Shown: positions 11,708-25,603, counted from the stretch's first letter. The stretch is DNA of 64,000 nt from Trichoplax sp. H2 (GCA_003344405.1 NOWV01000004.1:1178001-1242000); one strand, 5' to 3'. Numbers and translations are program-made. The notes: a model not told the origin generated them from the letters alone.

Positions 11708-14700
11708 TTAAGAACTTGAAAAGAGATCGTTCGCAGCCGGAAGTGGTGCTAATCCGCCAGTTACATCAGGCAACAAACTTAGATCTGGCAAGCTTTCTAT
11801 GTGAATTTTTAATTCCTTCTTGACTTTGGCAGTAGTTGCTAATTTTGTTTTACACTTCTGCATAACAAGACAAATGCAAAATAATGAGATTCATAGCTGA
11901 CAGTTATATAACAATAGTTCCACTTTCAACGTACTTCCAGTTCTTTTTCTGTTTTTTCTAATTCTGCTTGATGTATAGTAATTAATTCGTCTAATTTTCG
12001 TAAACCTTGAGCTCGATCTTCTAGTTCCGCAGTTAGACGTCCATTGTAATCAGCGAGAAGGAGCACAGCTTCGTCAACTTTTTTTAGCAGTTTCTCTGCT
12101 TCCGCTTTACCTAACATATCAAAAAATTCTTAATATCAGATGTATACTAAGTGTTTAGCTGAAATTTTTAAAAATTAAGAAAGAGAAGCATAAGGAAAAG
12201 CATCATCTTACTTTGTATGCTATCAACACTACCAACGTCCTCGAATTCTTTTGGTAGTTCACTAATTTTCTTTCTGATTACAACGTCGCCCGAAGCAGAC
12301 TGCTCTAAATCGCTTAAGCAACGCACCAACTCTTCAATCTGGGTCAAATATTATGAATAATGGCAAAAACGGCATTAAATACTTTATAAATTTCTGACAT
12401 ATTCTTTTAGCAGTCATTTAATTAAGATTCATGCAGTAAATATCAATTTACATAGGTGTAAACCATACTACGCACAGCTAGTCTACATCATACCTTTTAC
12501 ATGAACGATATGAATGCATTTGTACTGTATAAATTGTACCGTACATAAAATAAACAAACCGTAGGCTCAGGTCCAGATACACCAGATCCAGTATTAGGCG
12601 AACTTATCCTTTTTCGCTTTCTCTCCGGCTCATTATGAGAGGAGCTAGTTTTAGCGATTTCAGTTGCTATAATCAATTTCGAAAATAATATCATTTAAAA
12701 TGAACTAACAGCATAGCAATCTCGATCTATTAACGGTCCCTTATTATTAGTGTGATGATTTATAATTGAAAGAAATAAGTATTTTGTTAACTGTTATATT
12801 CGCTTATCATAGTTTGAGTCTCATGATTTTTATAAGTATATGAAATCGCTTATCATAAAATTGCAACAAATTTAGAAATTAGTGCAATCAAGCTTTAAAT
12901 TTACATGTAATTACATTGTGGTCTAAGAATATGCCGAAGTTTCTCAACATATTTGCCGTCGAATACCACACGCTCTTCCCATATACTTAAGACACGCTCT
13001 GCTGCTTTTATTCCCTGAGAATCACTATCTTCCCTAAAAATAGTTATCATAATTTAAGACACGCAAATAAGTAGTTAGGGTTTAACAAAGAAAAGGTAAC
13101 GTTATGTTAATCAAATCAAGATCGAACTGAAATTTTGAAGGTTTAAATATATAAGTTCTAGATATTTGTTATTATTTGTTAAAGATATCAAATTGTCTAT
13201 CACTTAAGTTTTGTTTATATGAACAGACTGATTCATTTCAGAACAATTACAATAAGTAACTACTGTATAATTAAACTTACGAAATCGTAGCTACTATTTA
13301 CGTTTGTCAATCGTACAAAACTGTGATGCTAATAGTACCCTAAACATGTTATGATGTTGTATCTAAGTTAGCATTGATATAGTTTGTAAATGAATATTCT
13401 TATTGATAATTATAATGTGCAGGCTAATCACTATCGCAATATTATATCGTATAATTTATTATTTAAAAGCGATTACCAACAATTATTAAAATATATGATA
13501 TTATTCAAAGACAACAGGTAATCATCAAACTGTGCCTAATGTACTTAATGTCTTCATTTCTAATCATTGCAAATACTAATTGCAAACGCAGATATCGTAC
13601 AGTTTATACTGTAATTTTATAAAGAGTACAGTATAGTTGCTATAATATAATAAAATACAGAAGTTGCAAATTTTTGAATACTGACTCATTAAATATTGAC
13701 TAAAGTCATTATACATGTACAATAACATTCGCAAAATATAAACGGTATTGCATCTTACCTTGCAAAATGCTGAAAGACATCCGGTAGAATATTATAGAAT
13801 TCGCTATCAAATTCAGCTCCCTTCCTCTTGCTATTTTGCAATACGTCATTGGCAACGTATAGCATACTTAATCTTTTATTAGTTCTGGCTATAATAGTGA
13901 ACATAAATGATATTTACTACCGCAAACAGAAGTCTTAGTTTTATTTCATTTTAGCTAAATCTAGAATTATAAGATAACGTAGTCTGCTCACCATCTTTGC
14001 TTGCACTACAGTCAGTAGCATGTAGACTCTACTGTACATTGTAGAGTCTAATGAAGAAAGGTACTACAGTAATCTCAAGAGTCTACACACTTAGGTCGCC
14101 GTCGTGTTGTATTTAATCGTGTATGTTATTGTACTCCCTACAGTTCTAAGATAGGTTACCGATTTCGGGATCGAAACTATAATGTGAGATAACGTTGACT
14201 ATGATATCAATTTTCAATATACAACCCATTTTGTTCTTTAACGACATCTCATTGTTGTTGATGTTTTTGTATAACATTTGTTAGGCTATATTGAAAGATG
14301 ACTGGGAAAGTTGGACGTATAGTGGTAACTATAGAAAGAATAGCAACACCGTATGTAGACTGATGAGATCCTTAAAGTAGAGTATTTACAGTATACGCGC
14401 AGTATATGTTATAGAGCAGAATCTCATGTTAGCAGCTATACAGTGTTTAGAGATTCTCTACCCTCCGATATGGTATCATGGCATGTACAGATTTTTCGTT
14501 AAAGAATTGTTATTGATGAATGTATAGTATATAATATATATCTAGCTAGCTTTTGTAACCATTAAGAGGTAACATGATTAATGCGATTAATTATCTGTAC
14601 GTTATATTACTTCTATAATGTATTGTAAGTTACGTATTGGGTACAATATTTGACTGCGCAACTGAAACCGTCAATATCTAAAAATAGTTGTTACTGATAC

Positions 14701-15440
14701 GAAAGTGCTCATCGTAACTGCATTGTACAGTACAACATACAGTGCACATGACTTAAAAATAGCGTTAGATTTGCTAGATCCTAGTGTAGTTATTTCAAAA
14801 GTATCAATAAGGTATAAGATATTACTCCAATTTTAAGATCATCTTTAATTAATCAAATGATGAGCAGCTCTCCACTTACGCTGTAATAATACAATAGCAT
14901 CTACGCGTATTACATCATACAGCAACCGCACGGCACCATAAAGCAATATCAGGATTTTTACTGGTGAATGCTATAATATGCAGTACCTAGTACGTCATAA
15001 TACGATATGAAGAAAAACGACCTAACGATTCCCGATAAATATGAACAAATCTCGATATTCGCTACAAATTACACTATACGGCATGATATGAGCTATCTAG
15101 AGCTATCGTGCTAACAAGATAATGTGCAGCAAGTTATACCTTAATGATCAGTATCAAATCACCGCAATGGATTTGATTTCTACTCGTACAGAAAGGTCTT
15201 GAGCTAGCTACATCTGGATTGTACAGTACAATACAGTGTTCTATAATTTTAAGACAATAGTAACGTTAAAACTACTCCACTATCGCTACCTTTCTGGAAT
15301 TCTTGATGCCAGACTTCAACAGCAGCTTTTGAATGTTTTCTATGATGCATCATCCATAGAGATAGAGTTTGTACACTCTGTTGCGAGTTCGATAATTCAG
15401 TTAACCTTTTCTCTAGAGCTGCACTACTGAAAGAAGCCAT
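11708..15440 (-). CDS. RPRD1: RPRD1 (regulation of nuclear pre-mRNA domain protein 1; CTD-interacting)
   Basis: Seven exons in reading order: 15440-15290, 13888-13759, 13033-12915, 12666-12560, 12338-12212, 12110-11935, 11857-11708. They give 319 residues, close to human RPRD1A/B (about 312-326). The family binds the RNA polymerase II C-terminal repeat through an N-terminal CID and helps its dephosphorylation. The CID occupies about residues 1-130 (ELSNSQQSVQTLSLW, LYVANDVLQNSKRKG). A short basic linker (ERKRKRISSPN) follows, then a coiled-coil domain with LLLADYNGRLTAELEDR. The C-terminus is the conserved LPDLSLLPDVTGGLAPLP. The match with vertebrate RPRD1 is strong end to end; it cannot be assigned to A or B and is probably the single ancestral gene. 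Intron 1 (13889-15289) is 1.4 kb and contains a 10-bp hairpin. Confidence 0.96.
14023..14050. repeat. 10-bp hairpin in RPRD1 intron 1
   Basis: TAGACTCTAC (14023-14032) pairs exactly with GTAGAGTCTA (14041-14050) around an 8-nt loop. Confidence 0.85.
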
Positions 15441-15644
15441 TCCAATCCCATCTGGAAAGTACCACTACAAGACTAAAAATATCACGCCGACTGCAATCAA
15501 ACAGAGATTGCTCGACAATAAGAAGAGAAATACAGTTTATCCAAATTGACACAGTAGATATATGAATTTTCTATACAGCTACGACTTCTGTTGCACCTGA
15601 AATCTAGATGATACACTAACAGCTTTGATGCGTGTTATCACCTA

Positions 15645-15870
15645 AGTACAGTACGTACTGTAATTTAACGCTCAGTATACTGCTACTGTACTGTACTGTA
15701 CTGTAACATACAGTACTGTACAGTACTGTACTGTAACATACAGTACAGTATATTGTACTCTATTCTACACTGTACTGTACTGTACTGTACAGTACAGTGC
15801 GGTACCGTTCAAGTGTATGTACTGTACTATACTGTACACTTTACAGTCCTGTACACTAGTGTACAGCAGT
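15645..15870. repeat. TACTG inverted-pentamer repeat block B
   Basis: Dense runs of TACTG and CAGTA switching orientation through GTAC palindromes. The block begins 205 bp from the RPRD1 start, in the divergent gap before the thioesterase gene. Confidence 0.9.
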
Positions 15871-17205
15871 GTTGTCTGCCTTTAAAGTCAACAATCAGGA
15901 ATCACAACTAACTTGTATTTTTTCCCAATACTGTAATAAGGGACTTTTGTTCGTCTTATTTGAACTCTCTTAGAAGTCACCGGAGCAGTACTCTGTCACT
16001 AAAATTTTAAAAATATTTTACGTCAACGATTCCATACGGCATAGTAGAATGTGAATGATTCTGTGATTGATCCTAGTTAGTACATACTGTACACTTGAGA
16101 GTAGAGACCTGTATCCGAGCAATCTAACCAAAAGAAAATCTATGAAATAATCTACACTGTATGAACATACTGTACAGTACTGTATATAGCACTCAGTGCA
16201 TTGACAGCAAATCAGTTATTGAACAGAGAGACATCTGTTTTACATACAGCTCAGTTCAGTACTTAAGAGCTAGCAACTTAGAACTGCCGTACACAACCCT
16301 AGCTTTACAATAGACCATAGCCCTAAGCATCTCAAGACATCTATTTTACGTCTACCCATGTTCACTATAGCTGTTAAAAACGTTGGTTACATTGGAACTG
16401 CATCGTACACTACAGACTATAAACAGCTCGGGACATAACTATTATAATTATAAGTGGAATATGATGCTTTCCGTAGAGCAGTTTCAACGAGATGTACGAA
16501 ACACTAAATTTCGAAATAGCCAATCTACTGTACAGTATTAACTACACTACTGTAGATTGAGCACTACAAAGGGAAAATATGACCAATCTCCGTAGTTAAT
16601 AAGAGTTGCATTTATAAGAGCAATATTTAATCGAAATCAATTCACTAGAATAATATTGCACATCAAATTTCTTCTACACACAGATCCAAAATTTATAACT
16701 GTACAGTATAATGTACACTGTAAGATGTAATATTGAACGATACCAGTATGAAAACTATGTTTTAATTTATTGTTAATTGACTGTAAGTAAAGTAAAACAA
16801 ATTAAAATTAAAGATACGTAACACAGTGCGTATATATATATACTGCGCAAGTTTTAACGATATATTAATTATATTATTGTTCTAACTATAAATACGCGTA
16901 GACAGTAAATATGCATGATATATTATATATACGTATATGTACGCGTACACACCGTTGTAGAGATTAATAATTAAAAAAACAATAACTGAAAACAACGCAA
17001 AAATATGTGTATACCGACAAGCAACGATGGTAAATAAATTGGGACTTGTTAACAAATTAAATACCGTAATTTACGCATACAGATCAAAGTCCAATACCAT
17101 GTTTTGTGATCTTTGTACGATGATAAGCCAACGTAAAAAATAAAAAACGAGACTAGGATTGTAACATTACTCGATTATTATTTGTATCAATTCATTCGTA
17201 AAATC
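15871..17205. other. Remainder of the divergent gap RPRD1/thioesterase
   Basis: No coding segment. It holds a few isolated TACTGTAC copies (about 16085, 16170, 16527), an 8-bp hairpin CAATCTAC/GTAGATTG at 16521-16559 and a short TA run near 16836. Confidence 0.6.
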
Positions 17206-17787
17206 ATGTCAGTTAACAGCAAGAGGATACAAGTAAGAAAACATGTCAAACTAGCAAATGATGAAAATTGGAAATGTAAATTAGATATTTGGAAAGCTAA
17301 CGAGTCTTGGTCTGACGACTGCAAGACAGTATTTCAAGAATTGTCTAATCTAGGAGATGACTGGGTTCAAGTAGCCGTAATCTGTGAGGATCCAGGCCAT
17401 CGATGCTATTTTAACTGCCATGATGAACAAGATAAAGTTTTCACAGTTGCAATGTTTTACTCCAAATCTAGAAATCGTATCCGAGGTGTAGCACAATTCG
17501 GACAATATTCACAATCTGCTTCAGGTGTTGTTCATACAGGGGCCCTCTCAACAATAATTGATACAGTCTCCGGAATTTTAATAAATTTAGTTTGTGTTGC
17601 GGTCACAATTAGCATGAGCATAAGGTATAAACAAATCTTACTTATCGAAGAATCAGCTCAATTTAACTGCTGGATTGAGAGAACAGAAGGTAGAAAAGCT
17701 ATAGTTAAAATGGTTATTACGTCTATCGATAAAGGTAGGACATTCGCTGAAGGAGAGACTGTTTGGATGATACCAAGAAATGGTTAA
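17206..17787 (+). CDS. THEM4/THEM5-like acyl-CoA thioesterase (hot-dog fold), single exon
   Basis: One uninterrupted frame of 193 residues; the ATG at 17206 is the first in frame (an upstream TTG opens the frame at 17182). Residues about 85-190 match the PaaI/THEM4 hot-dog domain: a helix block HTGALSTIIDTVSG with His110 and the expected catalytic Asp119, then strands ending in GRKAIVKMVITS and a family-like tail GETVWMIPR. Human THEM4/THEM5 hydrolyse long-chain acyl-CoA in mitochondria and are somewhat longer (about 240 residues). No convincing mitochondrial presequence is visible here. The usual HGG motif reads HTG. It is the only intronless non-receptor gene in the window, so a retrocopy or an unseen 5' exon is possible. 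AATAAA follows at 17922. Confidence 0.82.
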   Translation: MSVNSKRIQVRKHVKLANDENWKCKLDIWKANESWSDDCKTVFQELSNLGDDWVQVAVICEDPGHRCYFNCHDEQDKVFTVAMFYSKSRNRIRGVAQFGQYSQSASGVVHTGALSTIIDTVSGILINLVCVAVTISMSIRYKQILLIEESAQFNCWIERTEGRKAIVKMVITSIDKGRTFAEGETVWMIPRNG

Positions 17788-18370
17788 TATCAAAAGTGCC
17801 TGCCAGGATCACTATGGATGAAAACTATCAAATTTTTTTATTTGCAATGTATCCGTAAACGCCAATAATTAATTAAAATATTATTTGAAAGCATTTCTTA
17901 TGGTTAAGAAATACTTACTGCAATAAAATTTTGATTAGTCCTGTAGAAATTATCTAACTACAGAATATACCATACGTACATTAACAGTAGGTATACACGT
18001 AAATAATTGATCTTATATCCTATTACGACATTGTAATATATTTAGTATTACTCTAATTGTGAAGTACTGTACAAACACGTACATGTGATTATTACTTAGA
18101 TAAATATCCTAAGGTTACAGCATAAACGTGCACTTTCACCAAATAGACAATCCTTTACCAATTCGAATTTGTATAAAATCAAACTAATAAACTGATACAT
18201 GAACAGAATCGTAAAATTGTTCTTTATACAAGACAATTTGAATAATTAATACAAAGTCCTAAAACGCAGATCAAGATTTGATCTACACAACATAATGAAC
18301 TTCCTATTCATAAGCAATAAAATACCGCCGTAACAATTTTGTAAACAAACTCGAATTTTCCGTACTTTGA
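17788..18370. other. Convergent intergenic gap thioesterase/BRD7-9
   Basis: AT-rich with one poly(A) candidate and a single TACTGTAC copy near 18064. No gene seen. Confidence 0.6.
17922..17927 (+). other. Candidate polyadenylation signal for the thioesterase gene
   Basis: AATAAA lies 135 bp after the thioesterase stop codon. Confidence 0.4.
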
Positions 18371-21300
18371 TCATAGCTCTTCTGATATCTCAATTCCCAT
18401 GGCACTTCGTAAGGATTCCACTGAAATTAAATTGCCAGGTTGAACCTAGCATAATTAATAAATTACATTTAAGCTTATGGCGCCATAATTTAATTATTAT
18501 TGAATCTCAACAGTAACACAAATTAAAAGCCATATATCATCTATGTGCTAATATTTAGTTATTTTTTACAGCTACGTATACTTACTAAGCCACTAAGTTG
18601 GGTAAGATTATCAGCTAACTTGTTAGCTATGAAAACAGTTGACAATCATTATAATTAAAAAAAAAGGAGTTACTATAGTATAGTAAAATTGAGCTTGATA
18701 AAGTCCTATTAAAACCTACCTACTGCTTTCTCCTTGTCACTCATATCTTCAATTTTTACCAATACAGTTTTACCTCCAGTTAATCCTACAGCATGCGGTT
18801 TGGTAAGTCTTTCCGTTTGTATCTCTTTCAATTCTCCCAAAAGACGAGTATTTTCATCGAGTCTTTCTTTCACAGAGATGGAGTAACTATAAAATCATAT
18901 AAACCATATGAGTCATGGCACTACTTCTTTAGTTCTATATTATAACCTAATAAAACTTATAAACTTCACCTGTTATCAACCGCTTCGACACTATCCTTCT
19001 CTCCTATAACATACAGAAATTTAATTAACAATTTTAATTAAACGTAATAGAAGACCGATTATTTTCTAATATAGGAAAACCAAAAAGGTCTATATTCTGC
19101 GCACCGAGTTGATTTGTTAAAAATGAGATGTCAATACCATCTTTACCCAAGGATAGTATAGGTGCTAATTCGTTATCAGTTTTATAGTCACTCATGTCAT
19201 TTGTTCTGTTCTCAGTTCCATATTCAGTCTTATTATCGACATTAGTATTCGCGTTATCAGCATCAGTTAAGGAACTATCAGCATTCTTAACTGATGTATC
19301 GGATTTTTCGTTCATTTTATTATCATCTGTAGTGCGATCTACCTTTTCAGCCATATTAGCCTTATTATCAGTATTACCATGCTCTTCAACAATTTTGGAT
19401 TCGTTATCAACTCCTCCTTCTCTAGTTCCGCCTTCAATTTTGGACTTGTCATCCATTTTATCATCTCTCTCCTTAATATTCTGAAGGTGATCAATTGCAA
19501 AGTTATAGTAAGTCAAAAATAAATAAAGCATGCGTTATTCAGTTAAAACTCACTTCGGATTTAAGACCAGATGAGGATTTTGAAGCACTAAATGTTTCAT
19601 TTTCCTTCTAAGGAAACAAAGATAAAACCATTGAATCCCATTTTAACAAAATAGTTAACATAGTAAATCTAACCAGTTTAAAGCGCTTTATCACTTTATT
19701 ATGCTCGCCATCAGTCATACTATTGAGGATATCATCAACAAAGTCCGTCATATATGATGAACAATTCCTTACAAATCGCTGCAAACTAACGCAGAAAAGA
19801 AATTAAATATCAAACAGCTTCGCTAAAATGAATTAAACATCACCTAACTAACCTTCTACTATAATTTAAGGCGGTACTATTTCCGTACGCAGACAGAATC
19901 AAGTCCGAGTCATCTTTGGATAAATTTGAAGCCGTTGTGTCATAAATTGGAGCAAATGATGAAAAGTTTCCATAACGTAGGTACTCAACTACGAAATAAA
20001 ATTTATAGATACATTATGATATTTTCAGCAAGATAAATTTGAAATAAGGGCAGATTAAGATAATTGTATACTATTCGTTATTACCAGGCTTAATTTGTTT
20101 TACTTGCATGCTTTTAAGATCATTCAGGGATTGATTACTGGTAGAAACTATAGGGCCTTTCAATGACTCCAGATTAACCTTTTTATCGGCAATAATTTCG
20201 TATTCATCATCTGAATGATATTTTAAACATTTTTATCATGATTGCTGAAAAATTTTTAAAATATCTAAAAGGTATTAAAAGCACAAATCAGCATATAGTA
20301 ACCTGCGTTACTAGGGTTGACTACAGATAATACAGTTGTTCCATCTCGTTTTCGTTTAAAGTGCCCATACTAATAAAAGAAGACAAACCATAAACCCACA
20401 TCAATATTTTTTCTATTGCGGAAAGTTGATTTCTTACAGAACCTCATATCAAAAACACTATCATCTTATATATACTAACGTTCGTTTTTATTGATTGCTT
20501 AGCTATATTGTTAGCTGCTTCCTTAGCTGCTGCTTGCACTGATGTTGTTAATTGGCGCTTTGCTGCTGTAAACTGATGATCTTGAAAATCTTTTCTGGCA
20601 TCATTTCAAATAGAACTTATGTCAACAAGCCGTAACAGGGTATCCGTCAATTGTGACAGGTGGAAAAAGAAATAAAGTTAGCTTAATTACTTACTTTTTT
20701 CTGTTCCTTGTGCTTTTCGTCACATCTTCTCCAATATTGACAACATCTACATCAATCGATGTCTGTTCACTTACACCTCGTCTTTCATTTCTCGTTCCTT
20801 GGCGTTTCTTATCATAAGATAGATGTTGCTTTTTTGAAGTATTTTCGGGTCGACCTTTATCATTACTCGTTAAACTATCAGATATTACTAGATCCGATTT
20901 TGTCTTCATACTATTACTTGTATTTAAACTATTTCTTTTATGAGATATCCTTAGAGAACTATCAGTACTCCTTCGACTTCTACTACTAATGTCATTGTCT
21001 TGAATTTTTTCAGGTTTGATTTCGTTATATTTCTCCAATAGTTTTTCGTGTTCCTTATAGCGATGAGATAATTTTAACTTCAAAAAAGTTTTCTATATCC
21101 ATTAATACATGAGGTGTGATAAACTACAAACTTTACCTTGCTTATTAAAATTAATCCATCATCCCTCATTTTTTTGGCACACTTGTAAAAAATCGTACTG
21201 GAATCGTTGTATGTCATTGCGTTATTACACATTAATTCAAAATCGCTCTAGTTTCAATAAAATTGAAAATTTAGTATAATATTTGAATAATCCACCCATA

Positions 21301-24300
21301 ATTGAACCCTATATATGTACCTGAAATTCGTCTAACGCATCATAGCGATTGACTTTTTTCTTAATGGTACTCAAATCCATAGGATTGGAAATAATTTTTG
21401 AATACCCAGGAGCAACATCATCAGTAACAGGTTCAGCGAATATTGAATCAACATCTTTTCTGCAATTTTGGCAAGTGCATATTGACGTTATTGAAGATAG
21501 AGAAATTAAATACCGCAAGTAATCAAAAATATAATCTTATCAATTACCTTTGAAGGGTTCGAACAAGATTCAGTAATGATAAACGTAAGATCCGCTTATT
21601 AGAACCTTCTATAAAGAGATACAGATGTTATGAGCAGTGCAGAAAAGTAAAAAGTGAAGATGATTCCAATATATGGATAGTGGTTACTGGTTAGACTATG
21701 AAGTAATTATAGAAAACAGAATTAATTTAGGTAATTGAACTACTTATAAGATTACAGATCATATCATTGGCGGGGGTTACAGAGTACGTACCGATATCCT
21801 CTGGTGATAAACTTGGTTCATCTATAATATTTATTGGTTTCTCTCTAAATAACATTAAATAAATCAAAGCAATTAATTACTATCGACGATATAACGACAC
21901 TCAACAATCTACGGACATACCGAACGGGAGAAATTGATTTTTTCGATTTCTGGCTGCTCTCCGGCATCGGCTTGAAAATTAATTTACTGACTTTGGTTTT
22001 TATAGGTGTTTCATCTACATCCTTGGTAAATGAAGTGACGTCCTTTCGAGATTTACTTGAGGATTTCACTGCTAATTTATCTAGTTTTAACTTTATCTTT
22101 TTAGTCTTGGGTTTATCTAGCAATTCCTGCTCATCATCACCTGACGATATCTGCGAATAAGGTATTCAAGATTAGCTAAAGTATTAGGCTTAACATCTTC
22201 CTTTATATTCAACCAATATCAAGGACAGCGCATGTTTTTCTTATGCTCTGAATAGTTTTTCCATACTGTATTGAGTACTTTGCTAAGCATACTTAAAATT
22301 GCAGAATAGACGGTACAATAATGTATGATACTACTTATAAAAATATCATATTACAGCAACTCAGTGATGTATCAATCAAGCTGCCCTAAATTTTAAAATT
22401 ACCGATTCAATGTCCGATTTACGAGCAGCAAGTTTACGTTTTCTACTTCCACTATTGCTCTTAATACTCGAGGTGCTCTTTTCACGGGCGGTACTACGCG
22501 TCTTAGAAGAAATGGAGAGTTCCGTTTTACTTTCCTTGGTTTTATGACTAGCCTTTCCACTAGCTTGATTTACTGTCTTCTTCGAATCACGTTTTTTGCT
22601 CTTAATGACGGTATCGCTTCCAACTTTTAATACCAATTTAATCGGAGCAGCCGATGGAGTCTTTTTTTTATTGCCTACATCAAAATAAAATTACAGCATT
22701 AATGTTGATACAATTGACACTAGCTTCATATGAATCAAAGTGATGCGGATAATGTAGCCCGTTATACCACTACGTTTAGTCATATCAATAACCCTTAAAG
22801 GTAATACATGCAATAATGCAAAGTGAATTTTGCGAATACGCATATAGCAATATTTTAAACAAATTAGGATACATATAACAATAAACTTTTATTTTTTTGC
22901 TTCATACGAAACTCCTAAACTATAAATTCAACTAATAGAAGAACTACATTCCCATTCATTCAATAAAATTGATGATAAAGATTGCAATCTCGCACAATAA
23001 ATAATAATATATTCAGATCACTTGGCCTGCACAATTTATTTGATACCAATAGTATCGCTGCGACTACAAAATAAGCACAAAGCTCTATGTGCATGATTTG
23101 CGCTAGCTGTTTATAATTTAATGTCCAGCTTGATTTAGGTATAGAGAGCTACTAGATCATTCGCTACCACACTCTGATGCCCAATATAAACACTGGATTT
23201 GATTACTCATAAATAAGTATAATTCATAAATAATCGCTAGTAAACGTATAGTACACTATAGTGAAGAATATAAGTACATTATAAGTATAGTCGAAGTTTA
23301 TCTTTGGTTTCTAAATGACGTAGGAATAATTTGCGTATTGTATACTATCATCCACTAATCTGCTAAATTAAGCACTTAAATGAAAATAGTAAGCTAACTG
23401 TAAAACTTGTCTACATTTCCTCATACTGACTGAACCGTCAGTAATAGCTCAGTAATTCCCGTTACTTAAGTTTGCCTCCTATCCAGTCCATCAACTGTTC
23501 TACCAGTATTTTACGTAGCACCAATAACATCGAAGGAGTTTTACTGCGGTAAGCAGTAAATACTTTCGGTTCTATCATTGATGCAATCACACTGCAAGTA
23601 TTTAGTCTTACTACCACTTTTTATGATCAACTTTGTCGATATTAGTATAGAAGAAGTATCATGAAGATGCATACAATACAGTAAATATTGCATAAATTTA
23701 AGCTATGTTTGATCCATTGCATAATAGCTAAGCCTTCAATCCGGGGTAGGGCAAATACTCGCGGGAAATGAGATATATTGAGATGGATACGAATTATTGA
23801 GACAACTTGTAAGAGATTATCCGTGGTTTAGTTACGGAAAGTAAAATTTAAACATATAGAGCTAACTTTGCGAGCCATTCTACTGAGCTAAAATTGGACT
23901 AGTGAAAGGATAATACATGATATAATTACACTTGTAATATTATAATAACTCTTTCTTTAGAACACAGCATATGATTCTACCGTTTTCATTTTTCCTTTCT
24001 TTTTTCCACACATCGGTGCATCTGATCATAATGCTATATAACAGTATATAGACTCCGTCTACAGTCTCAAGCCATAGAGTAGTTAAAGTGCAAATTATAT
24101 CGGTAAAACAGCGTAATCATAATTATTGTTACTTATTGAATTATTTAATAACTAGATCAACCTTTTACCTCATCTACACATGGTTAATACATTACTATAA
24201 GCATAAACGTCAATGCGTAAGCACCTGATAAATTTTTGGAAGCTTCAGGTCTTTCTTTTATTTTTTTAGCTGCTTTTCTTGCCTTTTTTCGATTCGCCAT
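18371..24300 (-). CDS. BRD7/9: BRD7/BRD9-type bromodomain subunit of SWI/SNF (BAF) remodellers
   Basis: Eighteen exons in reading order: 24300-24225, 22674-22403, 22150-21921, 21844-21792, 21608-21548, 21459-21321, 21247-21137, 21077-20695, 20594-20480, 20369-20303, 20210-20085, 19988-19853, 19785-19674, 19607-19554, 19480-19081, 19003-18970, 18886-18720, 18420-18371. They total about 861 residues. The N-terminus is lysine-rich with the family motif IKLVLKVG. The bromodomain spans about residues 222-312 (EPVTDDVAPGYSKII, NPMDLSTIK, CNNAMTYN); Asn291 is the acetyl-lysine-binding residue. A second conserved region carries FSSFAPIYD and NLSKDDSDLILSAYG. The C-terminal helix ENTRLLGELKEIQTERL is followed by ESLRSAMGIEI near the stop. 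The donor of exon 15 is uncertain: 19081 fits phase, and another nearby donor also fits. Serine/lysine linkers make it longer than human BRD7 (651). Confidence 0.93.
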
Positions 24301-24480
24301 AAATAAACTAAGAAATGCTGTACTTACTGAGGGCTAAATTGAAATGAATTACTGTATTGATCGGGGCAATCTCTGCAAAGTCTTCCGTCCAAGATTGATG
24401 ATTTTCCTGTCAAAATGTACGAGTGCTGTCGGCTACCATGGGTTGATAGCCGTATCTGTCAAGTGTACAAACCTTACCGT

Positions 24481-25320
24481 ACTATATACTGTATAGTACT
24501 GTATTATACAGTTATGCTGTTCGTGCAGTTCTACAGTACCGTACTCGATTACTGTACAGTACTGTACAGTACACTGTACTGAACAGTACTGTAGGTGTGT
24601 ACTGTACTGTACTGTACTGTACTGTACTGGTCATGAAGACCTCTACAGTGTACAGTGTACAATACAGTACTGTACTGTATGTACTGTACGTGCTTCATAC
24701 TGTACAATTCTATTGTTGATTCGTACAGTATACTGTAGTACTGTACAGTACAGTGTACCGTACCGTACAGTACCTTCAACTGTGGAGCTTGCCTTAGCCG
24801 GAGACATGTCACACAGGCTACTAAAGGACTAAAAAAACATAAGAAAAAAATCTCATGGGAAGTATCCTCTACTATTTCACGGACTGAGTTCGGACTTCTC
24901 TACACCTACTGTATAAAATAAAAGCAGATTAGAACTCATCTGAGTAAGTGACTTGATCAATCCTTAGAAAACTAAAAAAGAGAGTGGCCGGCTGTACATT
25001 GTACAGTACAGTACTTTACACTCTGGTCCTGAGTACTGTACTGTGGTCCGGTTTCGAATTTGGCGGCAAAGATAATCTTCTCCAGAACCTGTACACTGTA
25101 CAGTGTACAGTGTACACTCATTATACAGTACTGCACAGCCAGTGAGCTACTGTACTGTACTGTATTGTACATAGAAATGCAGTAAAGTAAAGTACTATAC
25201 AGTACTGTACTGCGCGTGCTTCATTTTGTAGAATACAGTACAGTACTGTAGTCTCTGCTCGTACAGACAGTACGATGGACTAAACAAGCTACTATACAGT
25301 GTACAGTACAGTATAGTACC
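24481..25320. repeat. TACTG inverted-pentamer repeat block C
   Basis: Two dense clusters (24481-24773 and 24993-25320). The first contains (TACTG)n runs of at least five units; the second contains an exact 20-bp palindrome at 25090-25109. The block fills most of the 1.3-kb divergent gap between BRD7/9 (start 24300) and CEP76 (start 25604). Open frames through it encode only tyrosine/serine/valine-type repeats and are not genes. Confidence 0.92.
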
Positions 25321-25603
25321 GCTCATACGACAGTGTGCACTTGATAAGACTCTGCCAGTCAGCAACAATGGCCTCCAGCAAAACGAATCAGTGATTTATA
25401 ACCTTTATAACCTGAAAGCTCCTAGCAAATAGCAAGCAGAAGTTATTTGTACCTGCTATTCGCCTCGAACGCACTATTTTTGATCAGTAGTGCAGTAACT
25501 ATTTGTGCTACTGTACTTTGACAACCTATATCAATACTGTACGTGTTTGATGTTCTTGTAGTCATTGCAATCGGTTACAGTTTTTATTAATTATTGATCG
25601 CAA

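Noticed and set aside
24549-25172. Minus-strand open frames rich in STVQY-type repeats
   Set aside because: Translations of the (TACTG)n array; the five-base unit has no stop in some frames, so long frames arise by chance.
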